Below are positions 36,786 through 44,217 of a DNA stretch of 64,000 nucleotides, one piece after another. Below the pieces are notes generated by a model. The model was not told where the DNA came from. It made no database searches and saw only the letters and a program-made list of their open reading frames with translations. Origin of the DNA: an uncultured Sphingomonas sp. GTDB taxonomy: Bacteria > Pseudomonadota > Alphaproteobacteria > Sphingomonadales > Sphingomonadaceae. Within the stretch, counting starts at the first letter, position 1. Each line of letters starts with the position of its first letter. The DNA lies in assembly GCF_934560975.1 (NCBI RefSeq), contig NZ_CAKTFO010000003.1, positions 176,133 to 240,132 of the forward strand, given 5' to 3'. A program made the position numbers and the translations under genes.

Positions 36786-36875
36786 CGATCTCCCTCTTGT
36801 CTGGCCCCGTACGTCCCGCAAAACCGCGGGCAGAGGATGCCATGCGCCCTTGAAAGCGCCTTTATGCCCCTGAAT

Positions 36876-36894
36876 TGGCATATTTATCATACCA
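36876..36894. promoter_or_regulatory. candidate GntR operator in the GH27-gntR intergenic region
   Basis: TGGCAT and ATACCA flank seven bases, an inverted repeat with one mismatch per arm. On the minus strand it also contains TATGAT, a possible -10 for GH27. The 273-base intergenic region holds both divergent promoters; a partial LacI-like half-palindrome at 36851-36865 is weaker. FCD-type GntR proteins often bind TGGTAT-type arms. Confidence 0.45.
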
Positions 36895-37058
36895 GGGCAA
36901 CGCGCGTACCGTTTCGGAATATTGCTTCCACCGGCACCAGCCTGCCGCAGGTCTGCGCACCGCCCGCAACGTCCAGGATCGGCCGCTTACGGCAACATCT
37001 GCAATATCGACGATACGCTATCTGGTCATCAATCGGGGACTGTGGCTATGATCGGCGC

Positions 37059-37811
37059 ATGAACAGGCCATTGCTTATGCCCCATATCGAGGGCGACACC
37101 GTCGGGCTTGGCCGAAACCTGACCTACGGCATGTTGGAAAAGCTGGGGCGCGCCATCGTCACCGGGGCCTATGATGCGCGCACCTTCCCGACGGAGGCGC
37201 AACTGGCGCAGCACCATGGAGTCAGCCGCTCGGTGACGCGCGAAGCGGTGAAGATGCTGACCGCCAAGGGGCTGCTGACCGCCCGCCCGCGCATCGGCAC
37301 CGTGGTGCAGCCGACGCCCGCATGGAACCTGTTCGATCCGGATGTGCTGCGCTGGCTGCTCGAACGGAACTTCTCGCTCGACCTGTTGCGGCAATTCACC
37401 CAGCTGCGTCTGGCGATCGAGCCAGAGGCGGCGGCGCTCGCCGCGCGCTTCGCCCAGGATGCGGACATTCGCAGCATCACGGCCGGGCTGGAGCGGATGC
37501 AGGCGGCGGAGCAGGGGTCGGACGACACGCTGGATGCCGACATCGCCTTTCACGTGGCGATCCTGCGCGCGACGCAGAACCCGTTCTACGCCCAGTTTCG
37601 CGACACGGTGGCGATGGCGTTGCGGACGTCCATTCGCTTCACCAACCGCGTGCGCGGCCCCAATGCCAGCCTGCCCGAGCATGCGCATGTGTGCAACGCG
37701 ATCGTGGCGGGCGACGTGGAGGCGGCGCGCAGCACCATGCACCGCCTGATTACCGACGTGCTGGACACGGTGGAGCGCCACCGGACCGACGAGCATCCCG
37801 CAACCAAGTAG
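37059..37811 (+). CDS. GntR/FadR-family regulator (DgoR-like)
   Basis: Product of 250 residues. The winged helix is FPTEAQLAQHHGVSRSVTREAVKMLTAKGLL (residues ~48-78), followed by RIGTVVQPTPAWNLFDPDVLRW, text typical of the DgoR-like branch that responds to galactonate or related sugar acids. The FCD ligand domain contains the metal/ligand residues in DADIAFHVAIL and EHAHVCNAI. It diverges from an alpha/beta-galactosidase operon, which supports a galactose-related effector, though that is inference. No clear ribosome binding site precedes ATG 37059; ATG 37077 is possible. It converges with the halogenase operon. Confidence 0.9.
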   Translation: MNRPLLMPHIEGDTVGLGRNLTYGMLEKLGRAIVTGAYDARTFPTEAQLAQHHGVSRSVTREAVKMLTAKGLLTARPRIGTVVQPTPAWNLFDPDVLRWLLERNFSLDLLRQFTQLRLAIEPEAAALAARFAQDADIRSITAGLERMQAAEQGSDDTLDADIAFHVAILRATQNPFYAQFRDTVAMALRTSIRFTNRVRGPNASLPEHAHVCNAIVAGDVEAARSTMHRLITDVLDTVERHRTDEHPATK

Positions 37812-37834
37812 GTGGAGCCGGGCGCTGCGATCCG

Positions 37835-39349
37835 TCAGCCGCCGCCGCTGCGATACCGCGCAAGCACATCCTCGTGGGGCGGCAATGGCGCGACCGCACG
37901 TTGCAACGCACCACGCAGCGCGGTCATCTGCTGACGCAACGCATCGGGCGGGATCGTGTCGGCGAGGGGGTCGTGCCCCGCAGGCATGATGCCCTGGCCG
38001 ACCAGCACCGCCAGCCAGCTATCCTCCGAAAATAGCTCCTCCTGATGGCGGACGATGCGCCCTCTGGAGCGGAACAGTTCGATCTTGCGGGCCAGGCTGT
38101 CCGGCATCGGCATGTCGCGGCAATGCCGCCAGAAAGCCGTGTCGCACCGCTCGGTCGCCTTGTAGTGGAGGATCAGGAAGTCGCGGACATCGTCATACTC
38201 GCGCGCGGTTTGGCGGTTGAACGCGTCGCGATCCGGCATGGCAAAATCCTGGTCGGGAAAGAACAGCATCAGCCGCGAAATGCCCGTCTGGATCAGGTGG
38301 ATGCTGGTCGATTCCAGCGGCTCCAGGAACCCGCTGCTGAGCCCGATCGCCACCACATTGTGGCTCCACGCATGCCGCCGCCGGCCGGCGGTGAAGCGCA
38401 GCTGGCGCGGTTCGGCCTGGGGCTCGCCGCCGATGGTCGCCAGCAGCCGCGCGCGCGCCGCGTCGTCGCTCAGATGCGCGCTGCTGTAGACATAGCCGTT
38501 GCCGGTGCGATGCTGCAGCGGGATGCGCCAGCGCCAGCCGGCCGCGTCCGCGATCGCCTGGGTATAAGGCGGGATGCGGTCGCCGGCCGCGCTCGGCACG
38601 GCCACCGCACGGTCGCAGGGGAGCCAGGCGCTCCAATCCTCGAACGGTTCGTGCAGCGTCTCGCCCAGCAGCAGCGAACGAAAGCCGCTGCAATCGACGA
38701 ACAGGTCGCCTTCGATCACCTGCCCGTCGACGAGCGTGACGGACCGGACCAGGCCGCTCGTCCCATCGCGCGCCACCGACGTGATCGTGCCTTCGGAGCG
38801 TAGCACGCCACGCTGCTCGCTCCATTGGCGCAGATAGCGGGCATATAGGGCGGCATCGAAGTGGAAGGCGTAGTTAAGCGTGGACAGGGGATGGTTGGAG
38901 TTTAGTTCCGGCCGGGCGAACCGGCCCTGCCGCGCCGCCAGCGTGGAGGCGCTGTAGGCGGCGAGGTCGTCGTCCGCGGTCGCCAGCCCGTCCTGCACCA
39001 GCTTGAGCCACAGTTGGTGGAAGCGCGCTGTCTGGGCATCGCGGCCATGCGTGCCGAACGGGTGGAGGTAGCTGTGGCCGGGGCGCAGCCAGTCCACGAA
39101 CTCGATCCCCAGCTTGAAGCTGCCCTGCGTGGCACGCAGGAAATCGCCCTCGTCTATGCCGAGCAGGGCGTTGAAGTCGCGAATGGCGGGGATGGTCGCC
39201 TCGCCTACGCCGACCGTGCCGATCGCGTCGGATTCGACCAGGCGGATCGTCGCCCGTCCCCGCCCCAGCAGGCGGGCCATGGCGGCGGCGGTCATCCACC
39301 CGGCCGTGCCGCCGCCGACGATCACCGCGGTGCGGATCGGATCGCCCAC
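37835..39349 (-). CDS. FAD-dependent tryptophan halogenase family protein (copy 1)
   Basis: Product of 504 residues with a GTG start. The FAD-binding VGGGTAGW lies at 11-18. Residues aligning with the PrnA catalytic pair are present at the same numbers: Lys79 in GSFKLGIEF and Glu346 in EPLEST. The halogenase motif WxWxIP is intact (WRWRIP, 272-277). This supports a flavin halogenase or a close monooxygenase, but the substrate need not be tryptophan. It starts three bases after the second halogenase gene, so they form an operon, with a TonB receptor upstream. No flavin reductase gene is nearby. Confidence 0.9.
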   Translation of the reverse strand: MGDPIRTAVIVGGGTAGWMTAAAMARLLGRGRATIRLVESDAIGTVGVGEATIPAIRDFNALLGIDEGDFLRATQGSFKLGIEFVDWLRPGHSYLHPFGTHGRDAQTARFHQLWLKLVQDGLATADDDLAAYSASTLAARQGRFARPELNSNHPLSTLNYAFHFDAALYARYLRQWSEQRGVLRSEGTITSVARDGTSGLVRSVTLVDGQVIEGDLFVDCSGFRSLLLGETLHEPFEDWSAWLPCDRAVAVPSAAGDRIPPYTQAIADAAGWRWRIPLQHRTGNGYVYSSAHLSDDAARARLLATIGGEPQAEPRQLRFTAGRRRHAWSHNVVAIGLSSGFLEPLESTSIHLIQTGISRLMLFFPDQDFAMPDRDAFNRQTAREYDDVRDFLILHYKATERCDTAFWRHCRDMPMPDSLARKIELFRSRGRIVRHQEELFSEDSWLAVLVGQGIMPAGHDPLADTIPPDALRQQMTALRGALQRAVAPLPPHEDVLARYRSGGG

Positions 39350-39352
39350 GCC

Positions 39353-40906
39353 TCAACGTCCCGCGAAGCGTGCGCCGGGGCGTGCCAGCTGATCCACCAG
39401 CGCGCGGTGGCGGGGCAGCAGCTTTACGGCATTGGCCTGCTGCCGGCGCACGTCGGCAAAGGCGCGCTTGGCTTCGTCATAATAGCGGTACGAACTCGCC
39501 TGGGCGCTGATGTCGGTGCGATAGTCCATGCCGTAGAGCACATATTGCCAGTTGGCGGCGACGAAGATGTCGTGGTTGAGGTCGATGTCGATGAAGTCGG
39601 GCGCACGGTGACGCCAGCGTTCCAGCCGGTCTTGCAACGCATCCGATCGGGTCGATCGATCGCGATTGTCGCGCCAGAATGCGGTGTCGCCGCGATCGCT
39701 CAGGCAGTAATGCAGCTTGATGAAATCGACCACGTGATCGTAGCGTTTGGTCATGATGCGGTTGAACTGACGCGCATTGATCTCGAACTCTCCCTCCCAC
39801 GGAAAGAGGTTTACCAGGTTGAGCGCGGCGATCTCGGCAAAGCCGATGCCGGTCGCTTCCAGCGGCTCGATGAAGCCGGCAGACAGTCCGATGCTTACGC
39901 AATTCCTGTGCCACTGCTGTTCGCGATATCCGGCCTCGAACGTCAGCAGTCGGGGTTCCACCGCATCGGCCCTGTCACCCAGATAGGTGCGCAAGGTACG
40001 CACGGCTTCGTCGTCGCTGACATGGTCGGACGAATAGACATAGCCCGTGCCGCGCCGTTCGTGCAGGCCGATGTCCCAGATCCAGCCCGCATCCTGCGCC
40101 GTGGCAAAGGTCTGCGACGCGATCGGCGCGTCCGGCCTGTCATAGGGCAGCTGGATGGCGGCGGCGCGGTTGACGAACAACTCGTCGCGGCGGGAATGAA
40201 ACGGGCGGCCCAGCGCCTCACCGATCAGCTGTGCGCGAAAGCCGGTGCAATCGACATAGAAGTCGCCGGTCACGGTGCCCGCCTCGCGGCATTGGAGGTT
40301 GGCGATGCCGCCATCCTCCGCCAGCGTCACGCCGGTCACGGTATCGCTGACATGGGTCACGCCCAGGCCGAGCGCCGTCTTGCGCAGCAGCCGGGCGAGC
40401 AGCACCGCGTCGAAATGGAAGGCGTAGGACAGGGGCCCGACATATTCGGGGTGGGAGATCAGCTTCGGCGCGAGGCAGGCATCGGCAGCGACCCGCTGCA
40501 CCGTATTGACCGATGCCCACGGCGCGTCGCCTCCCGCACCAAGCAGCCAGTAGGGCAGGAGGTCGAGCCCGTCATGATCGGCGCTGGCCTGAAACGGATG
40601 GAAGTAATCGTGCGGCCGGCCATCCGCCGCAGGCGCACGCCAGTTGGTGAAGCGGATGCCCTGCTTGAACGTGGCGCTGCATGACCGGACCAGCTCGGCC
40701 TCGTCCACGCCGATCGCACTCAGCGTCTTGCGGATGCTGGGAAAGGTGCCTTCGCCGACGCCGATGATCCCGATATCGGGGGACTCGATCACCGTTATCG
40801 TCACGCCGCCCGGCGTGCCGGCATTCAGCCGCTTGGCCATGTAGGCGGCGGTGATCCAGCCCGCCGTGCCACCCCCGACAATGATCACGTTCCGGACCAC
40901 GCGCAC
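39353..40906 (-). CDS. FAD-dependent tryptophan halogenase family protein (copy 2)
   Basis: Product of 517 residues, paralogous to the gene immediately downstream. VGGGTAGW binds FAD; Lys81 (ATFKQGIRF) and Glu350 (EPLEAT) match the catalytic pair. The expected WxWxIP reads WIWDIG (275-280): the Pro is replaced by Gly, so this copy is slightly atypical. It lies about 110 bases after a TonB receptor gene and three bases before copy 1. The pair may act on one substrate in sequence or on two positions. Function beyond the family is unknown. Confidence 0.9.
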   Translation of the reverse strand: MRVVRNVIIVGGGTAGWITAAYMAKRLNAGTPGGVTITVIESPDIGIIGVGEGTFPSIRKTLSAIGVDEAELVRSCSATFKQGIRFTNWRAPAADGRPHDYFHPFQASADHDGLDLLPYWLLGAGGDAPWASVNTVQRVAADACLAPKLISHPEYVGPLSYAFHFDAVLLARLLRKTALGLGVTHVSDTVTGVTLAEDGGIANLQCREAGTVTGDFYVDCTGFRAQLIGEALGRPFHSRRDELFVNRAAAIQLPYDRPDAPIASQTFATAQDAGWIWDIGLHERRGTGYVYSSDHVSDDEAVRTLRTYLGDRADAVEPRLLTFEAGYREQQWHRNCVSIGLSAGFIEPLEATGIGFAEIAALNLVNLFPWEGEFEINARQFNRIMTKRYDHVVDFIKLHYCLSDRGDTAFWRDNRDRSTRSDALQDRLERWRHRAPDFIDIDLNHDIFVAANWQYVLYGMDYRTDISAQASSYRYYDEAKRAFADVRRQQANAVKLLPRHRALVDQLARPGARFAGR

Positions 40907-40920
40907 ACTCCCTATACAAG

Positions 40921-40956
40921 GACGGCCCCCGCGGTCGATCAGGACCGGGGAGCCGT
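40921..40956 (-). terminator. stem-loop between TonB receptor and halogenase genes
   Basis: ACGGCCCCCGCGGTC pairs imperfectly with GACCGGGGAGCCGT around a short loop. It sits between two genes on the same strand, so it may reduce readthrough from the receptor into the halogenase pair, or protect the receptor mRNA 3' end. There is no T tract. Confidence 0.4.
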
Positions 40957-41013
40957 GCTGTCTGCCTCACCGGCAGGGATCGTCAACTCCGTTCCACGGT
41001 GTCGCCACCGCGA

Positions 41014-44000
41014 TCAGAAGTTGAAGTTGATGCCGCCTTCATAGCGGGTGTCCGACACGAACCAGCTGCGGACCAGGGTCGTGCCGCCGGGATAGCCGGC
41101 CATCAGCGTCTTGGTCTTGGCATTGGTCAGGTTGGTGCCCTGCACATAGGCCTTCAGGTGATCGTTGATCGTGAAGGTGATGCCGCCATCAAGCTGGCCG
41201 TAGGATGCGCCGTAGACGGGCAGCAGGCCGCGGACCGTTTCCTGGCTGCCGTCCGACCCCACCAGCAGGTAGGTCGGCGTGGTGCCATTGCCGTTGGTCG
41301 TCTGCAGATACTTGCTGCGCCACGAATAAGCGAGGCGGAACGAGACCGGATCCTTCTCGTACAGGAGCTGCAGGTTGTAGTTGTGCTTGGACAGGCCGAC
41401 GATCGGCAGGCCGCTCATCAACTCGCCATTGATGTCGCGAGCGATCGCACTCGGCGCGCTGCTGTCGATATAGGTGTAGTTCGCTTCCACGCCGATGCCG
41501 TCAAACGGTGCCGGCAGCATGTCGAAGAACTTGCGGCCGCCGATTTCGGCACCGGTCAGCTTCGACGTCTGGGTCGCGTTGTACACTTCGTTGGCGTTGA
41601 TGATGTTGGTCACATCGACGCTGCTGCCGTTCGGGCGGGTGAACGTCTGCGAATAGGGGCGCAGCGTGTTGCCGTACAGGATCAGATCCTTCAGCCGCTT
41701 GTGGAACAGCGCCACGTGCGCGCTGAAGCTGCTGCCCTGATAATATTCGGCGCTCAGGTCGAAGTTCAGCGCCATCGTCGGCTTCAGGTCGGGATTGCCG
41801 CGATCGGCGGTGAACCCGACAAAGATCGGCGCGTAGCTGGTGGCGGCCGTATTGTTGGCGTTGGCGGCCGTGGTGATCCCGATGGTGCGCGTGACACGGG
41901 TCGAGATGAAGTCCGGCAGCGACATGGTGCGGGTCACCGCCATGCGCACCGCCAGCTGGTCGGTCGGCTTCAGGTTCAGGTTGAACGACGGCAGGAAGCG
42001 CGTGTAGCTGTTGTCGGACGACTGAACGGACGACCGGGCGAACGCCTGAATGGCATTGCCGCCACCTGCCGCCAGATCGGCATTGGCATCGGCCTGAGTG
42101 TTGTAGAATTGCGGGTAGTTCAGCACTTCGTTGCCGGTGCCGTTTACGTTGATGCGAACCACGCGCAGGCCGACATTGCCGTCGAAACGCAGCCCCACAT
42201 CGCCGCCGAAGCGCGCCTGCACATACGCTGCCTTGTTGCGGACGCGCGTGAAGAACTCGCCATAACGGTTCTGCTGACCGATCGGGTTTGGTCCGTTCGG
42301 ATTCAGACCCTTGTCGTAGCCATAGGTATTCTGCAGGTAGATCGGATCGAATGTGCCGATCGTCCCGAAGCTCGGAATATAGAGCGAAACTGGGGCGGCG
42401 ATGTCGCCCTTGAAGAAGTTGCTGAACCCTTCAAACTGCGAGTCCGCCGGGTTGCCGTCGGCAAGCGTCTGTTGCGGCGAACCGTTCCAGTCGCGGCCCA
42501 GCGCGGTCCAGTAGGTGCCGATCTGGTTGTCGCGCTCGCGCCGGTTGGCATAACGCGCGCCGACCTGGATCTGGCGGATAAAGCCGTCACCGACCGTATA
42601 GGTCAGGTCAAGATTGGCAGCCGTCGACCGCGCACGGTTGCGATCCGGCGCGTACGAGAAGCTGGTCCACTGATAGGGCGTACGGTTGGTCAGGTCGTTG
42701 GTCGGCACCAGCGAGAAGTTGGGCAGGCCGCCGGTCGTGTCGAACCCGAACGAGTTCATCGCGTTCTGGTTGGCGGCACCCATCCGGTCGGTGTGCGAGA
42801 AGGACTGGATGAACTGCAGCGCGCCGCCGACCTTCAGGTTGGACGTGGCATCCCACGCAAAACCCTGGCTGAAATCGCGCGTTTCGTTTTCCTGGCTGGA
42901 CACGGTCGTCTGGCCGGTGACCGACCCTGCCGTGAAGCTGCCCCCGGCGGTCGGGGTCAGGCTGCTCGCGCTCTGCAGGATGCCGTTGCGATCATATACC
43001 GCATCGCTGCTAGGCACCGGAAACAACGCCGGATTGGTGCTGTTGGGCACCGCGAACACGCCGGTTTCGTTGCGGTCGCTGCGGTAGTTGCTGATAAAGG
43101 CGGTCTGGAAGAAGCGCAGGTTGCTGGCCGGTTCCCACTGCAGCGCTTCGTAGAAGCCCTGGCGGCGACGGGTGAACTGTTCCTGCCCGTAGTCGAAGCC
43201 GTTGCCGATATAGCGGGTCTGTCCGTCGACGATGCGCGGCAGATAAGGCTCCGCGCGGATGAACGAGCTCTTGGAGCGCAGCTTGTTGTAGGCCACGTCG
43301 ACGAGAATGCCGATCTTGCCGATGCCGGTTTCCCACGTGTCGGTGGCCAGCACCGATCCGCCATAGGATCCCTTCTTGGACAGGTCGCCATAGCCGCCCG
43401 ATGCCGTGCCGGAGATTGCGGGCTTGCTGAAGTCGAACGGCATCTTGGTGCGCAGGTCGACCGCGCCGCCGATGCCGCCTTCGATGCGATCGGCCGTGCT
43501 CGCCTTGTAGACGTCGACCGCCGCCATCAGTTCGGGCGTGACTTCGTTCCAGCTCAGGCCGCCGCCGCCATTGGCGCCGGTGATCTCACGCCCGTTCAGG
43601 GTCGCGAGCACGCTGGACAGGCCGCGCACCTGGATGCCCGAACCTTCGACCGAGAAGCGGTCGGGATCACCCAGGGAGGCGAAGCGGACGATGGTGACGC
43701 CCGGCACGCGCTGCAGCACTTCGGTGATGGAATTGTCGGGCAGCTTGCCGGCATCATCGGCGACGATCGAGTCGATCACCGTGTCGGAGTTGCGCTTGCG
43801 GTCGGTCGCGTTCTGCAGTGCCTGACGGCGGGCGGTGACCACGATCTCCTGCGCGCCGGCGGTTTCGGCGGGGGCGTTCGCGGTCTGCGTGTTGGCGGCG
43901 GGCTGCGTCACTTCAACAGGTGCGCCGGTGGCCTGGGGCGGCTGATCGGTATTGGGCAGGGTCGTCGCCGGGCCGACAGGGGCCGGGCCGGTCTGCGCCA

Positions 44001-44079
44001 GCGCGGCAGCCGTCGACATCAGGGCGCCGACCGACGCGCCGGTCAGCAGCAGAATCTTCGGGAAGCCAATCAACGTCAT
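41014..44079 (-). CDS. TonB-dependent receptor of the Xanthomonas/Caulobacter carbohydrate type
   Basis: Receptor of about 1021 residues. The signal peptide ends near AALAQ; TonB-box-like QEIVVTARRQA follows, then the plug text RNSDTVIDSIVADDAGKLPDNSITEVLQRVPGV that marks the TonB-Xanth-Caul subgroup often found in sugar loci. The barrel ends DTRYEGGINFNF. ATG 44079 directly abuts GAGGAG, too close for use; a TTG six bases on (44073) has ideal spacing and may be the real start. It lies downstream of an S9 peptidase and upstream of the twin halogenases on the same strand. A candidate promoter is at 44.13-44.16 kb. Confidence 0.92.
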   Translation of the reverse strand: MTLIGFPKILLLTGASVGALMSTAAALAQTGPAPVGPATTLPNTDQPPQATGAPVEVTQPAANTQTANAPAETAGAQEIVVTARRQALQNATDRKRNSDTVIDSIVADDAGKLPDNSITEVLQRVPGVTIVRFASLGDPDRFSVEGSGIQVRGLSSVLATLNGREITGANGGGGLSWNEVTPELMAAVDVYKASTADRIEGGIGGAVDLRTKMPFDFSKPAISGTASGGYGDLSKKGSYGGSVLATDTWETGIGKIGILVDVAYNKLRSKSSFIRAEPYLPRIVDGQTRYIGNGFDYGQEQFTRRRQGFYEALQWEPASNLRFFQTAFISNYRSDRNETGVFAVPNSTNPALFPVPSSDAVYDRNGILQSASSLTPTAGGSFTAGSVTGQTTVSSQENETRDFSQGFAWDATSNLKVGGALQFIQSFSHTDRMGAANQNAMNSFGFDTTGGLPNFSLVPTNDLTNRTPYQWTSFSYAPDRNRARSTAANLDLTYTVGDGFIRQIQVGARYANRRERDNQIGTYWTALGRDWNGSPQQTLADGNPADSQFEGFSNFFKGDIAAPVSLYIPSFGTIGTFDPIYLQNTYGYDKGLNPNGPNPIGQQNRYGEFFTRVRNKAAYVQARFGGDVGLRFDGNVGLRVVRINVNGTGNEVLNYPQFYNTQADANADLAAGGGNAIQAFARSSVQSSDNSYTRFLPSFNLNLKPTDQLAVRMAVTRTMSLPDFISTRVTRTIGITTAANANNTAATSYAPIFVGFTADRGNPDLKPTMALNFDLSAEYYQGSSFSAHVALFHKRLKDLILYGNTLRPYSQTFTRPNGSSVDVTNIINANEVYNATQTSKLTGAEIGGRKFFDMLPAPFDGIGVEANYTYIDSSAPSAIARDINGELMSGLPIVGLSKHNYNLQLLYEKDPVSFRLAYSWRSKYLQTTNGNGTTPTYLLVGSDGSQETVRGLLPVYGASYGQLDGGITFTINDHLKAYVQGTNLTNAKTKTLMAGYPGGTTLVRSWFVSDTRYEGGINFNF

Positions 44080-44131
44080 CTCCTCGAGCAGGGGCGACGC
44101 GAAAGGCACCCCCCTTTTATCTCTGATTAAT

Positions 44132-44160
44132 CCGATAATTTCGATCCATTTTGTCGTCAA
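44132..44160 (-). promoter_or_regulatory. candidate promoter of the TonB receptor-halogenase operon
   Basis: Minus-strand TTGACG (44160-44155), 17 bases, then TATCGG (44137-44132). The -35 is strong and the -10 moderate. It lies in the 138-base gap after the S9 peptidase stop, so the receptor and halogenases can be transcribed separately from the peptidase. Confidence 0.4.
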
Positions 44161-44217
44161 GTGGAGCTACGAGGTTCCTCCGTCGGGCTAGTGCACCTGG
44201 AGGGGTGGGGTGCCGGA

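Noticed and set aside
36851..36865. LacI-like half-palindrome TGAAAGCGCC before GH27
   Set aside because: Only one arm matches the LacI-family consensus and no LacI gene is in the window; the GntR-type palindrome nearby is a better candidate.
40999..44130. A 1043-codon plus-strand open frame
   Set aside because: It is antisense to the TonB receptor gene, lacks a ribosome binding site and shows no family text.
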